Shown: positions 8,149 to 15,815 of the stretch, in pieces | How positions within the stretch are numbered: the first letter of the stretch is position 1 | How the letters are laid out: every line of letters starts with the position of its first letter | Origin: Alistipes sp. | Lineage (GTDB): Bacteria; Bacteroidota; Bacteroidia; Bacteroidales; Rikenellaceae | Length of the DNA stretch: 29,805 bases | Assembly (NCBI GenBank): GCA_019422485.1 | Contig: JAHZDG010000014.1 | Location: 29,787-59,591 of the forward strand | Direction of reading: 5' to 3' | The notes under the pieces: model-generated | Told to the model about the DNA's origin: nothing | The model's input: only the letters and a program-made list of their open reading frames with translations | Databases searched by the model: none | Position numbers and translations under genes: made by a program

Positions 8149-8179
8149 TTTGCAGTTCCGTAAAATTCGTTACCTTTGC
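8149..8179 (+). promoter_or_regulatory. Upstream promoter of the tRNA-Leu unit
   Basis: TTTG (8149-8152), 18 bases, then TACCTTTG (8171-8178): both elements match the Bacteroidetes consensus. It faces away from the rplY promoter, with about 50 bp between the two -7 elements. Its transcript would begin near 8186 and run through a short hairpin (CTTTCC 8184-8189 with GGAAAG 8196-8201) towards the second promoter. Confidence 0.65.
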
Positions 8180-8247
8180 ACCACTTTCCGCTTGAGGAAA
8201 GGCGTTCTTCACTCTGGACAAACAAATTTAAAAAATTTTTGAAATTG

Positions 8248-8279
8248 TTTGGAGAGTTCAAGATTAAGTCCTATATTTG
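8248..8279 (+). promoter_or_regulatory. Main promoter of the tRNA-Leu unit
   Basis: TTTG (8248-8251), 20 bases, then TATATTTG (8272-8279): exact consensus matches. It sits about 140 bases upstream of the first tRNA and about 100 bases after the previous promoter. Confidence 0.75.
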
Positions 8280-8287
8280 CAACGAAA

Positions 8288-8330
8288 TTTTAGGTTCATT
8301 TAGGTTAGTGGTTTAGTTTTAGGTTAGTAG
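8288..8330 (+). repeat. Short direct repeats TTTAGGTT(AGT) in the tRNA leader
   Basis: TTTAGGTT occurs at 8289-8296, 8299-8306 and 8318-8325, the last two extended by AGT, with an additional partial TTTAG at 8312-8316. They begin just after the predicted transcription start of the tRNA-Leu unit and lie in its 5' leader. Confidence 0.7.
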
Positions 8331-8428
8331 AAGGAAGACTCTGTAGAAGCGGACCCGATTCCGATCTGCAGGTTTCCTTTGAATCCAAAACAAGATCTTT
8401 CCCCGTTGCAGCATAGATACATAATCGA

Positions 8429-8516
8429 GCCCAGATGGTGAAATTGGTAGACACGCTACTTTGAGGGGGTAGTGCCGGTTTACGGCGTGCAAGTTCGAGT
8501 CTTGTTCTGGGCACCA
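8429..8516 (+). tRNA. tRNA-Leu, anticodon GAG
   Basis: Acceptor GCCCAGA pairs with TCTGGGC (8506-8512), discriminator A at 8513, and CCA is encoded at 8514-8516. The anticodon stem CTACT/GGTAG holds the loop TTGAGGG, giving anticodon GAG. A long variable arm (class II tRNA) and the T-loop GTTCGAGTC are visible. First gene of a two-tRNA unit. Confidence 0.93.
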
Positions 8517-8571
8517 CTACAACAGTTCTAATTAGTTTGATCCTAACTTTCTTCGGAAAGTCACGATAAAT

Positions 8572-8655
8572 GCCCAGGTGGCGAAATCGGTAGACGCGCT
8601 CGTTTCAGGGGCGAGTGGCAGTGATGCCGTGAAGGTTCGAGTCCTTTCCTGGGCA
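8572..8655 (+). tRNA. tRNA-Leu, anticodon CAG
   Basis: Acceptor GCCCAGG pairs with CCTGGGC (8648-8654), discriminator A at 8655, followed by CTA so that CCA is not encoded. The loop TTCAGGG in the stem CTCGT/GCGAG gives anticodon CAG. It has a long variable arm and a normal T-loop, and lies 55 bp after the GAG isoacceptor, directly before a strong terminator. Confidence 0.93.
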
Positions 8656-8657
8656 CT

Positions 8658-8693
8658 AAAACGCCAACGTTATCATCAACGTTGGCGTTTTTT
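8658..8693 (+). terminator. Intrinsic terminator of the tRNA-Leu unit
   Basis: A perfect 14-bp stem (8658-8671 with 8678-8691, core ACGCCAACGTT) with a 6-base loop and a T6 run, starting three bases after the second tRNA. Confidence 0.93.
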
Positions 8694-9047
8694 ATTGATC
8701 TACCCTGCCTTCCCAAAAACGTTTCTGCCTCCTGACCGTCCCCCGAAGCCGCATTTCCGGCTGAGTTTCATTCGCCCGCACACCCTTTGCTGTCACTCTA
8801 TCCGGGAAGAAGCAAAACCGCATTCCCGAAAAAATATTATTTTTGTACGGAACCCTTTACGGCTCGTTTCAATGACCGTAACGTTCCCAAGGGATACATT
8901 TTTCCGCAACATGTCGCCCCGGCCAATCCGCAGAACACTGTTCTGATCCATCCCTGTTCCGCCGGATCCCACCCAGGCTTCATGATAATGAAAGACAGCC
9001 GAGAGGCTGCTTTTACCTGAATTGACTACAAACATTAAACGAACTTT
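8694..9047 (+). promoter_or_regulatory. Leader region of the GH106-type gene
   Basis: No convincing gene lies here. TATTTTTG at 8838-8845 matches the -7 consensus but has no good -33 element. A palindrome CAGAAC-ACT-GTTCTG is at 8931-8945, and a hairpin with stem CAGCC/GGCTG and flanking A and T runs is at 8991-9014, 33 bases before the glycosidase ATG. Together these suggest a long leader with an operator-like site and a possible attenuator; all of this is inference. Confidence 0.35.
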
Positions 9048-11270
9048 ATGAATCTAACCCGTCCCTTACTGCTGATCGGACTATGGCTTTCGAGCACATT
9101 GTATGCCGCCGATCCAGACGTCGCCGGCTTTCGCAAACCCGCCAATGAATACCGGCCCATGCCGTTCTGGCACCTCAACGGCCCGCTGAACAAGGATACC
9201 ATTACCCGGCAGATGTATCGCGCCAAACACGAAGCCGGTTTTGGAGGCATCTCCATCCTGCCGGTATCGAGCATGAGTCCGGCCTACCTGAGCGAAGAGT
9301 ATTTCGACCGTTACCGCGACATGCTGGAATTCTCGCGCAAAAACCGCATGGAGCTGATTCTGTACGATGATGTCGACTTTCCCAGCGGTTGGGCGGGCGG
9401 CAAGATTCTCAAAGAGTACCCCGAACTGACCCGCAAGGTGCTGCGCAAGGACGAATACGTCATCACAGGCCCCGCGACCTTTGTCCAGAAACTGCCCGAC
9501 GCCGAGACCCAACGCGTCATGACCATCACGGCCATGAACGTCAACACCTATGAAATGTTCGACCTGCGTGACCGAGTCAAGGACAGCATACTCACCTGGG
9601 AGGTTCCGCTTGGGGCCTGGCGAGTGATGTTCATCGGGTTGCAGCCCAAGGCCCGCCCCGTGGTGGATTACATGGACACCGTGGCCGTCAACAAATTCAT
9701 CGAACTGAACTATGACGAATACGGCCGCCGGTTCGCACCCTATTTCGGGAACGTGATCCAGCGTGTATTCTACGACGACATCGGGTTCAACGGCATGGAA
9801 AAGACCTGGACGGCCGCCATCACCGACATTTTCGAACAGCAAACCGGTAAAAATGCCGCGCTCTACTACCCGGCGCTGTTCTACGATATCGGCCCCGAAA
9901 CCGAAGCCACCCGTGTAGCGTTCCACACCATTCGCAGCGAGCTGATGGCCGAAGGGTATCCCCGTTTGGTCGCCCGATGGTGCGAACGACACGGAGTCAA
10001 AAGCATCGGTCATCCGCCCGGAAACTATACCATGAACACCACCGAACTGCACGGCGATGTGCTCAAATTCTACCGCCACACTCAAATCCCTCTGGCCGAC
10101 TATATTTTCTACTACGGTTACGGCCGCAACGGACACAAACAGATCAGTTCGGCCGCCGACCTCTACGACCGTCCGATGGTGGGCGCCGAGGTCAACGGAG
10201 CCTTCAAGGCCGACATGGATTCGCTGATGCTCTACCGGGTGGCCATGGATATGTTCTCGCGCGGCATCAACTTTCTGGTGCCTCACGGCATGTGGTATGA
10301 CAATCGCCCCGAAAAGGTATACATCCCGCCGGTGATTTCGTCCTACAATCCGCGACTGGCCTCCACCCTGCCCCGATACAGCGATTTTGTGGCCCGCAGC
10401 TGTTTCATGCTGCAGGGCGGTCGCCGGGTTTCGAAAATCGCGATGCTCTATCCGATCACCTCGCTGCAGGCCCACCACAAATTCGACATCGCCGTTTACC
10501 GTCCCTGGGGCGAATATGTTCCCAAGGAGGCCGATTTCCACCGGTTGAGCGACCTGCTGAGCAACTCCCTGCGCCGAGACTTCACCTTTGTGCATCCCGA
10601 ATCGCTGGTCAACGGCCGCGTCATGCATCAGGACGGCCAACTGCGCCTGCTCAACGAGGTCAACCACCAGGAATACGAGCTGCTGATCATTCCGGGCGGC
10701 CAGGTTCTCTCGGCCGAAACCCTGCTCCAGATCAAAGACTACTATGATCAGGGTGGTAAAATTCTGGCAACTACCATGCTGCCCGAAAAATCGGCCGAAT
10801 ACGGTCGGGACTCGCTGGTACAGGCTCTCGTCAACGAACTGTTCGGGCCGGCCAAACATCGTGACGAAGGGACGGTGCACCGAAGTTCCGGAGGAGGGAT
10901 GGCGCTGTTCGTTCCCGATCCGACCGAAGCCTCCCTGCAGGAAGCCCTCGAAAAGCTGAAAGTGGAAGCCGACCTCTACACCCTGGACAACACCCCCCGC
11001 AACAGCGGAAACGGCGTATTCAACTACATCCATAAACAGAAAAACGGTAAGGAGATCTACTTCTTCTCCAACTCGACCGACGACACCTTCACCACACCGG
11101 TGGAACTACGCGGCCGATGGGCCCTGCAGGAATGGGATCCGTACACCGGCAAGATCCACGATCTGCCGACCCCGACCTATGTACAGCGGCACGGCACGGA
11201 TTACACCCGCTTCGACCTGCACATGCCGGCGGTTCGTGCCACGTTTATCATCGGTACGCCGACCGAATAA
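9048..11270 (+). CDS. Probable alpha-L-rhamnosidase, glycoside hydrolase family 106 type
   Basis: Exported enzyme: residues 1-20 are a signal peptide ending LYA. The start of the mature protein has the family pattern FWHLNGPL and GFGGISILP. YDDVDFPSGWAGG at 106-118 corresponds to the DDxxxPSGxAGG signature of GH106. Further on come WCERHGVKSIGH, the VGAEVNGAF segment with a conserved glutamate, and a C-terminal flavodoxin-like region (LLIIPGG...YYDQGGKIL) resembling the trimerisation domain of other glycosidases. At 740 residues it is short for GH106, which often exceeds 900. Codons are richer in G and C than in the GH78 gene. It has its own terminator and stands alone. Family call good; substrate and catalytic residues not established. 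Confidence 0.75.
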   Translation: MNLTRPLLLIGLWLSSTLYAADPDVAGFRKPANEYRPMPFWHLNGPLNKDTITRQMYRAKHEAGFGGISILPVSSMSPAYLSEEYFDRYRDMLEFSRKNRMELILYDDVDFPSGWAGGKILKEYPELTRKVLRKDEYVITGPATFVQKLPDAETQRVMTITAMNVNTYEMFDLRDRVKDSILTWEVPLGAWRVMFIGLQPKARPVVDYMDTVAVNKFIELNYDEYGRRFAPYFGNVIQRVFYDDIGFNGMEKTWTAAITDIFEQQTGKNAALYYPALFYDIGPETEATRVAFHTIRSELMAEGYPRLVARWCERHGVKSIGHPPGNYTMNTTELHGDVLKFYRHTQIPLADYIFYYGYGRNGHKQISSAADLYDRPMVGAEVNGAFKADMDSLMLYRVAMDMFSRGINFLVPHGMWYDNRPEKVYIPPVISSYNPRLASTLPRYSDFVARSCFMLQGGRRVSKIAMLYPITSLQAHHKFDIAVYRPWGEYVPKEADFHRLSDLLSNSLRRDFTFVHPESLVNGRVMHQDGQLRLLNEVNHQEYELLIIPGGQVLSAETLLQIKDYYDQGGKILATTMLPEKSAEYGRDSLVQALVNELFGPAKHRDEGTVHRSSGGGMALFVPDPTEASLQEALEKLKVEADLYTLDNTPRNSGNGVFNYIHKQKNGKEIYFFSNSTDDTFTTPVELRGRWALQEWDPYTGKIHDLPTPTYVQRHGTDYTRFDLHMPAVRATFIIGTPTE

Positions 11271-11335
11271 CGCTCCGGCGGACTTCCTGAACCGAGCCCT
11301 TGTAAAAATATCACTTTGAGGGTCTACTCCCTGAC

Positions 11336-11364
11336 ATCCCCGGTCTTCACCGACCGGGGATTTT
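11336..11364 (+). terminator. Intrinsic terminator of the GH106-type gene
   Basis: A perfect 10-bp stem ATCCCCGGTC/GACCGGGGAT (11336-11345 with 11352-11361), 6-base loop, then TTT, 65 bp after the stop codon. Confidence 0.8.
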
Positions 11365-11484
11365 CATGCATACGACAATAAAACCGATCGAGGCTCCGTT
11401 TGCCTTCCTGACCGGACAAAGACCGCATTCGAAAAAGTTCCTCAACGGTTCTTCAAAAAATGAAGCCACATTGGGAAAAAATCG

Positions 11485-11492
11485 TATCTTTG
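11485..11492 (+). promoter_or_regulatory. Promoter -7 element of metK
   Basis: TATCTTTG matches TAnnTTTG exactly and is followed by CCCCCAC, as in several other promoters of this window. No clear TTTG lies 19-20 bases upstream. The predicted start is near 11499, about 180 bases before the metK ATG and about 12 bases before the SAM-II-like element. Confidence 0.6.
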
Positions 11493-11510
11493 CCCCCACA
11501 TATCGTTACC

Positions 11511-11562
11511 GTGGAAAGATTTGGCCGCTTGCAACCACTCAAAAAAATGCTAAAATTGCTCT
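11511..11562 (+). ncRNA. SAM-II-like riboswitch aptamer in the metK leader
   Basis: In order: GTGG (11511-11514), GATTT (11518-11522), TTGCAA (11529-11534), CCAC (11535-11538) closing the first stem, an A-rich linker, then GCTAAA (11549-11554). In the known SAM-II aptamer the same blocks occur in the same order with nearly the same spacing, and its pseudoknot pairs UUGC with GC(U)AA. Here that pairing is possible (11529-11532 with 11549-11553), and GGC (11523-11525) can extend it with GCT (11558-11560). The first stem is only 4 bp, shorter than usual. The gene downstream makes S-adenosylmethionine, the ligand of this class, and the aptamer begins right at the predicted transcript start. Identified by eye only. 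Confidence 0.6.
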
Positions 11563-11679
11563 AGTATTTGGTTTCCCTCACAACAGCTAAGTTTTTCCCT
11601 ATTTTATTCATTCGATCCGTTTTTGCCACCGAGGCGCATCGTGTGCCCCGACAGAAACCGATCTAAAAAAAGTAGTAAA

Positions 11680-12969
11680 ATGGGATATTTATTCACTTCC
11701 GAATCGGTGTCCGAAGGACACCCCGACAAAGTGTCGGATCAGATTTCCGACGCCATTCTCGACGAATTTCTGCGCCAGGACAGCCACTCGAAGGTCGCTT
11801 GTGAAACCCTTTGCACCACCGGATTGGTGGTGGTAGCCGGCGAGGTGCGCTCCGAAGCCTATGTAGACGTACAACAGGTGGTCCGCCGCGTCATCGAACG
11901 CATCGGTTACACCAAAGGCGAATATATGTTCGACGCCAATTCGTGCGGCGTACTTTCAGCCATCCATGAACAGTCGCCCGACATCAACCGCGGTGTCGTT
12001 CGCGAAAGCGAAGAAACCCAGGGAGCGGGGGACCAGGGGATCATGTTCGGCTATGCCTGCAACGAGACCAAAGAGTTCATGCCTGCGACGCTGATTCTCT
12101 CGCACGTCATTCTCAAAGAGTTGGCCGTCATTCGCCGCGAAGGGAAGGTGATGACCTACCTGCGTCCCGACGCCAAGAGTCAGGTTACCATCGAATACGA
12201 CGATCACGGCAAACCCCTGCGCGTCCACACCATCGTGGTGTCGACCCAGCACGACGATTTCATCCGTCCGGGCGAAGGGCTCAGCGAACAGGAAGCCGAA
12301 CGGCGCATGGGTGAACAGATCAAAGAAGACGTGCGCACGATTCTGATCCCGCGCACCAAGGCCCGTCTGCAACGCGCCGGTGACCAACTAGCCGACCTGA
12401 TCGGCGACGACTACATCCTGCATGTCAACCCCACGGGCAAATTTGTCATCGGAGGCCCTCACGGCGACACGGGTGTCACCGGCCGTAAGATCATCGTCGA
12501 TACCTATGGGGGTCGCGGAGCCCATGGAGGCGGAGCCTTCTCGGGCAAAGACTGCTCGAAAGTGGACCGCAGCGCCGCATACGCCGCCCGTTACATCGCC
12601 AAGAACATGGTAGCTGCCGGCATCGCCGACGAAGTTCTGGTTCAACTCTCCTATGCGATCGGCATCGCCGAACCGCTGAGCATCTACGTTGACACCAAAG
12701 GCACCAACCGTCTGTCGATCAGCGAAGGAGAAATTGCCCGCCGTATCGGTCAGCTGTTCGATCTGCGCCCCGGCAAGATTGTTTCGCAGTTCGGTCTGCG
12801 CAATCCCATCTTCGAAGCCACGGCCTCTTACGGTCATTTCGGAGGTCGCCCCTATACGGCTCCGGTGGAAGTGATCGAAAACGGACAGAAAGTAACCAAA
12901 GAGGTTGAATTCTTCGCCTGGGAAAAACTCGATGCCGTCGAAAAACTTCGCGCTGCGTTCGGTTTGTAA
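11680..12969 (+). CDS. metK: S-adenosylmethionine synthetase
   Basis: Makes S-adenosylmethionine from methionine and ATP, the methyl donor also used by RlmN encoded at the right of the window. The 429-residue protein starts MGYLFTSESVSEGHPDK, with the ATP-site H14 and D16, then GAGDQGIMFGYA and the GGPHGDTGVTGRK phosphate loop. An in-frame codon at 11623 would add 19 basic residues not seen in the family, so ATG 11680 is the start. A SAM-II-like RNA lies in the 180-base leader, which would give feedback control by the product. A long-loop terminator follows at 13022-13074. Confidence 0.97.
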   Translation: MGYLFTSESVSEGHPDKVSDQISDAILDEFLRQDSHSKVACETLCTTGLVVVAGEVRSEAYVDVQQVVRRVIERIGYTKGEYMFDANSCGVLSAIHEQSPDINRGVVRESEETQGAGDQGIMFGYACNETKEFMPATLILSHVILKELAVIRREGKVMTYLRPDAKSQVTIEYDDHGKPLRVHTIVVSTQHDDFIRPGEGLSEQEAERRMGEQIKEDVRTILIPRTKARLQRAGDQLADLIGDDYILHVNPTGKFVIGGPHGDTGVTGRKIIVDTYGGRGAHGGGAFSGKDCSKVDRSAAYAARYIAKNMVAAGIADEVLVQLSYAIGIAEPLSIYVDTKGTNRLSISEGEIARRIGQLFDLRPGKIVSQFGLRNPIFEATASYGHFGGRPYTAPVEVIENGQKVTKEVEFFAWEKLDAVEKLRAAFGL

Positions 12970-13021
12970 AGGCGACGAAACAATCTTTTTATTTTTTCGT
13001 ATACAATATTGGAAAGTTTAT

Positions 13022-13074
13022 AAGCGTTTGATTGGTGTACTCGCAGCAAACAGAGTTCCCAATCGAACGCTTTT
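13022..13074 (+). terminator. Long-loop terminator of metK
   Basis: A 14-bp stem AAGCGTTTGATTGG with CCAATCGAACGCTT (13022-13035 with 13059-13072), complete when one G-U pair is allowed, a 23-base loop and then TTTT. It lies 52 bp after the metK stop. The wobble is pairable only in plus-strand RNA, supporting that orientation. Confidence 0.65.
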
Positions 13075-13206
13075 GCCAACCACCCCGCGAAAACGGAATT
13101 TCCGCCGACGCGAGACCAAAACACTCAACTAAGAATTAGAAAACACGATTGCATGAGATAATTTGACCTTTTTACATTGATTAAAATTTGCTTAACTATT
13201 AATTCT

Positions 13207-14697
13207 ATGAAAAAGGTTTCATTATTTGCAGGAGTCGTCACTGCGGCCCTGCTGGCAGGCGGAGTTTCCGCTTACACCATCACCCAACTCACTCAGAAGG
13301 ATCAACCTTCGACCTATACATCCGCCCCTGTCGGTGCTTTTTCCTCACAGGCCGGCAACCACTTCACCTCTTATGAAGAAGGCAAATATCCCGATTTGAC
13401 CTATGCCGCTGAAAACGCCGTCAAAGGGGTTGTCAATATCGAAGTCCGTCAGGAAATCCCGGGTTCCTCGAGTCAGAGTCGGGGAGGATTCGATCCTTTC
13501 TTTGAATTCTTTGGCATTCCGCAGGGCGGAGGCTATCAACAACAACCTCAGGAACGTCGCAGCGGAGGATCCGGCGTCATTATCAGCCCGGACGGTTACA
13601 TCGTGACCAACAACCACGTAGTGGAAAATGCTACGGATGTCAAAGTCACCCTGGCCGACAACCGCAGCTTCACCGCCAAAGTAATCGGCACCGACCCCTC
13701 AACCGATATCGCCCTGATCAAAGTCGACGCCACCGATCTGCCGAGCATTCCGTTCGGGAACTCGGACGATCTGCGACTGGGCGAATGGGTACTGGCCATC
13801 GGTAGCCCCTACGGTCTGCAAAGCACCATCACCGCCGGAATCATCAGCGCCAAAGCCCGTAACCTGGGTGCGATTCCCAACCAGTTCGGGATCGAATCGT
13901 TCATCCAGACCGATGCCGCCGTCAACCCCGGAAACAGTGGCGGTGCTCTGGTCAATACCAAAGGGGAATTGGTGGGTATCAACACCCTGATCCAGTCTCC
14001 GACCGGGAGTTTCGCCGGATATTCGTTCGCCGTTCCGACCTCGATCGTCAAGAAAGTGGTGATGCATATCAAGGAATTCGGTGTGGTACAACGGGCTTTG
14101 CTGGGCGTTCAGATCCAGGAAATCAACGATGTCTTCCTCGAACAACGCGGCAAGGAAACGGGCATTGATGAAGTCGGCGGCGTATACGTTGCCAGTGTAG
14201 AACCGGATGGCGGGGCTCATGCGGCTGGCATCAAGGAAGGAGACGTAATCACCCACATTCAGGGGATCAAGATCGACAAATCGGCCCAGTTGCTCGAAGA
14301 GGTAGCCAAACACCGTCCGAACGACAAAGTGACCCTGACTGTAAAAAGAGACGGTCAAACGAAACAAATTGAAGTCACTTTGCGTAATAAGGCTGGGAAC
14401 ACAAACATTCTTAAGAAAGAGATCGTCTCTGCCTATGACGCCCTGGGCGGCCAATTCGGCGAAATCAACGACAGAGCGAAGAAAGAATTCAAGATCGACG
14501 GTGGCGTTCAGGTACTTTCCATCAATGAAGGAGGTATTCTGGCACAGGCCCGGGTTCGCAAAGGGTTCATCATCACCCACATCAACGATCGTCCTGTACG
14601 TTCAATCAGCGACCTGAACCGCATCACCACGCCCATCGAATACATCGACGGAGTTTATCCCGACGGGCGTATGGTCAGCTACTCGATCGTGAAATAA
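13207..14697 (+). CDS. degP: Periplasmic serine protease DegP/HtrA
   Basis: Envelope protease and chaperone that removes misfolded periplasmic and outer-membrane proteins. From ATG 13207 the protein has 496 residues: signal or anchor segment 4-25 (VSLFAGVVTAALLAGGVSAY), trypsin-like domain about 60-280 and two PDZ domains about 285-385 and 405-490. The triad is H137 (NNHVV), D167 (STDIALIK) and S244 (GNSGG). The glycine/glutamine-rich loop at about 92-120 matches the LA loop of the family. A TTG at 13177 would add ten residues before the signal and is rejected. A TTTG at 13162-13165 and TAAAATTTG at 13182-13190 may be a poorly spaced promoter. It precedes rpoD by 104 bp. Confidence 0.95.
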   Translation: MKKVSLFAGVVTAALLAGGVSAYTITQLTQKDQPSTYTSAPVGAFSSQAGNHFTSYEEGKYPDLTYAAENAVKGVVNIEVRQEIPGSSSQSRGGFDPFFEFFGIPQGGGYQQQPQERRSGGSGVIISPDGYIVTNNHVVENATDVKVTLADNRSFTAKVIGTDPSTDIALIKVDATDLPSIPFGNSDDLRLGEWVLAIGSPYGLQSTITAGIISAKARNLGAIPNQFGIESFIQTDAAVNPGNSGGALVNTKGELVGINTLIQSPTGSFAGYSFAVPTSIVKKVVMHIKEFGVVQRALLGVQIQEINDVFLEQRGKETGIDEVGGVYVASVEPDGGAHAAGIKEGDVITHIQGIKIDKSAQLLEEVAKHRPNDKVTLTVKRDGQTKQIEVTLRNKAGNTNILKKEIVSAYDALGGQFGEINDRAKKEFKIDGGVQVLSINEGGILAQARVRKGFIITHINDRPVRSISDLNRITTPIEYIDGVYPDGRMVSYSIVK

Positions 14698-14703
14698 CGC
14701 CGA

Positions 14704-14760
14704 GCGACACACTTGTCGCCCGCCACTAGACAGAAGGGCGGAACGGGCATCCCGTTCCGC
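14704..14760 (+). terminator. Twin hairpins between degP and rpoD
   Basis: Hairpin one is GCGACA/TGTCGC (14704-14709 with 14714-14719). Hairpin two is a perfect 10-bp stem GCGGAACGGG/CCCGTTCCGC (14738-14747 with 14751-14760) with a 3-base loop. Neither has a T run, so they are weak or factor-dependent terminators, or RNA-stability elements. Confidence 0.45.
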
Positions 14761-14801
14761 TCTCCTTACTCGGAAACAAAGGATAAATTGAGAAAAATAC
14801 G

Positions 14802-15662
14802 ATGAGACAACTAAAAATCACCAAGTCGATCACCAACCGTGAAAGTGCATCGCTGGACAAATACCTGCAGGAGATCGGTAAGGAAGACTTGATTACGGTA
14901 GAGGAAGAAGTAGATTTGGCCCAACGGATCAAAAAGGGCGACAAGGAAGCGTTGGAAAAGCTCACCCGAGCCAATCTTCGTTTTGTGGTTTCCGTAGCCA
15001 AACAGTACCAAAACCAGGGGTTGTCGCTGCCGGACTTGATCAACGAAGGAAACCTCGGTCTGATCAAGGCTGCCGAAAAATTCGATGAAACCCGAGGGTT
15101 CAAGTTCATCTCCTACGCCGTATGGTGGATTCGTCAGTCGATTCTGCAAGCGCTGGCCGAACAGAGCCGTATCGTTCGTCTGCCTCTCAACCAGGTGGGT
15201 TCGCTCAACAAGATCAACAAGGCTTACGCTCGGTTCGAACAGGAACATGAACGGACTCCGTCACCCGAAGAACTGGCTCAGGAATTGGACATTCCGAAAG
15301 AAAAGGTTACCGACACGCTGCGTGTATCGGGCCGTCATGTATCGGTGGATGCCCCCTTCTCGGATGGAGAAGACAACTCGTTGTTGGACGTATTGGTGAA
15401 CAACGATTCGCCCATCGCCGACCGCGGCCTGATCAACGAATCGCTGGGTACCGAAGTAGAACGCGCCCTGGCTACGTTGACCGACCGGGAACGCGACATC
15501 ATCAAATATTTCTTCGGGATCGGCGGTTCGGAAATGACCCTGGAAGAGATCGGTGAAAAATTCGGGCTGACCCGCGAACGTGTCCGTCAGATCAAGGAAA
15601 AAGCGATCCGTCGGTTGCGTCACAGCTCGCGGAGCAAATTGCTGAAATCTTATCTGGGCTAA
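14802..15662 (+). CDS. rpoD: Primary RNA polymerase sigma factor
   Basis: Housekeeping sigma-70 of Bacteroidetes type: 286 residues, no region 1.1 or non-conserved insert. Region 1.2 begins near residue 15 (ASLDKYLQEIG), region 2 about 55-125 (LPDLINEGNLGLIKA, FISYAVWWIRQ), region 3 about 130-205 and region 4 about 220-280 with the -35-binding helix in LTRERVRQIKEKAIRRLRH. Family members direct polymerase to TTTG / TAnnTTTG promoters, and several such promoters are visible in this window. No clear promoter is seen in the 104-bp gap after degP. A strong terminator follows 20 bp after the stop. Confidence 0.97.
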   Translation: MRQLKITKSITNRESASLDKYLQEIGKEDLITVEEEVDLAQRIKKGDKEALEKLTRANLRFVVSVAKQYQNQGLSLPDLINEGNLGLIKAAEKFDETRGFKFISYAVWWIRQSILQALAEQSRIVRLPLNQVGSLNKINKAYARFEQEHERTPSPEELAQELDIPKEKVTDTLRVSGRHVSVDAPFSDGEDNSLLDVLVNNDSPIADRGLINESLGTEVERALATLTDRERDIIKYFFGIGGSEMTLEEIGEKFGLTRERVRQIKEKAIRRLRHSSRSKLLKSYLG

Positions 15663-15682
15663 TCCAGTCCTGCCAATGTTTT

Positions 15683-15712
15683 AAAAGCCGGCTTATAAAA
15701 GCCGGCTTTTTT
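15683..15712 (+). terminator. Intrinsic terminator of rpoD
   Basis: A perfect 10-bp stem AAAAGCCGGC/GCCGGCTTTT (15683-15692 with 15701-15710), 8-base loop, then TT. Directly behind rpoD. Confidence 0.9.
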
Positions 15713-15754
15713 ATGTCACGACCTCAACCGAAACACCTTCACTGCTACCCCGTA

Positions 15755-15798
15755 AAAACAAGACGCCGGCATCGGAATATTTCCCGGATGCCGGCGTC
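15755..15798 (-). terminator. Intrinsic terminator of the TonB receptor-phosphatase operon
   Basis: A perfect 12-bp stem GACGCCGGCATC/GATGCCGGCGTC (15762-15773 with 15787-15798); read on the minus strand it is followed by TTGTTTTTACG. It lies 18 bp after the phosphatase stop. Confidence 0.88.
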
Positions 15799-15815
15799 CA
15801 ACCGATAACCATTAT

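Noticed and set aside
8578..8946. 122-residue open frame starting inside the second tRNA-Leu
   Set aside because: It begins within the tRNA and runs through its terminator.
9081..11033. 650-residue open frame opposite the GH106-type gene
   Set aside because: It is an antisense shadow of a GC-rich gene with clear signal peptide and family motifs; the antisense product has no recognisable motif and histidine/valine-rich composition typical of such shadows.
11366..11590. 74-residue open frame in the metK leader
   Set aside because: It covers the promoter and the SAM-II-like RNA and has no recognisable domain.
11500..11640. S-box (SAM-I) riboswitch before metK
   Set aside because: The leader contains GCAACC but lacks the four-way junction, kink-turn and spacing of SAM-I; the block order fits SAM-II instead.
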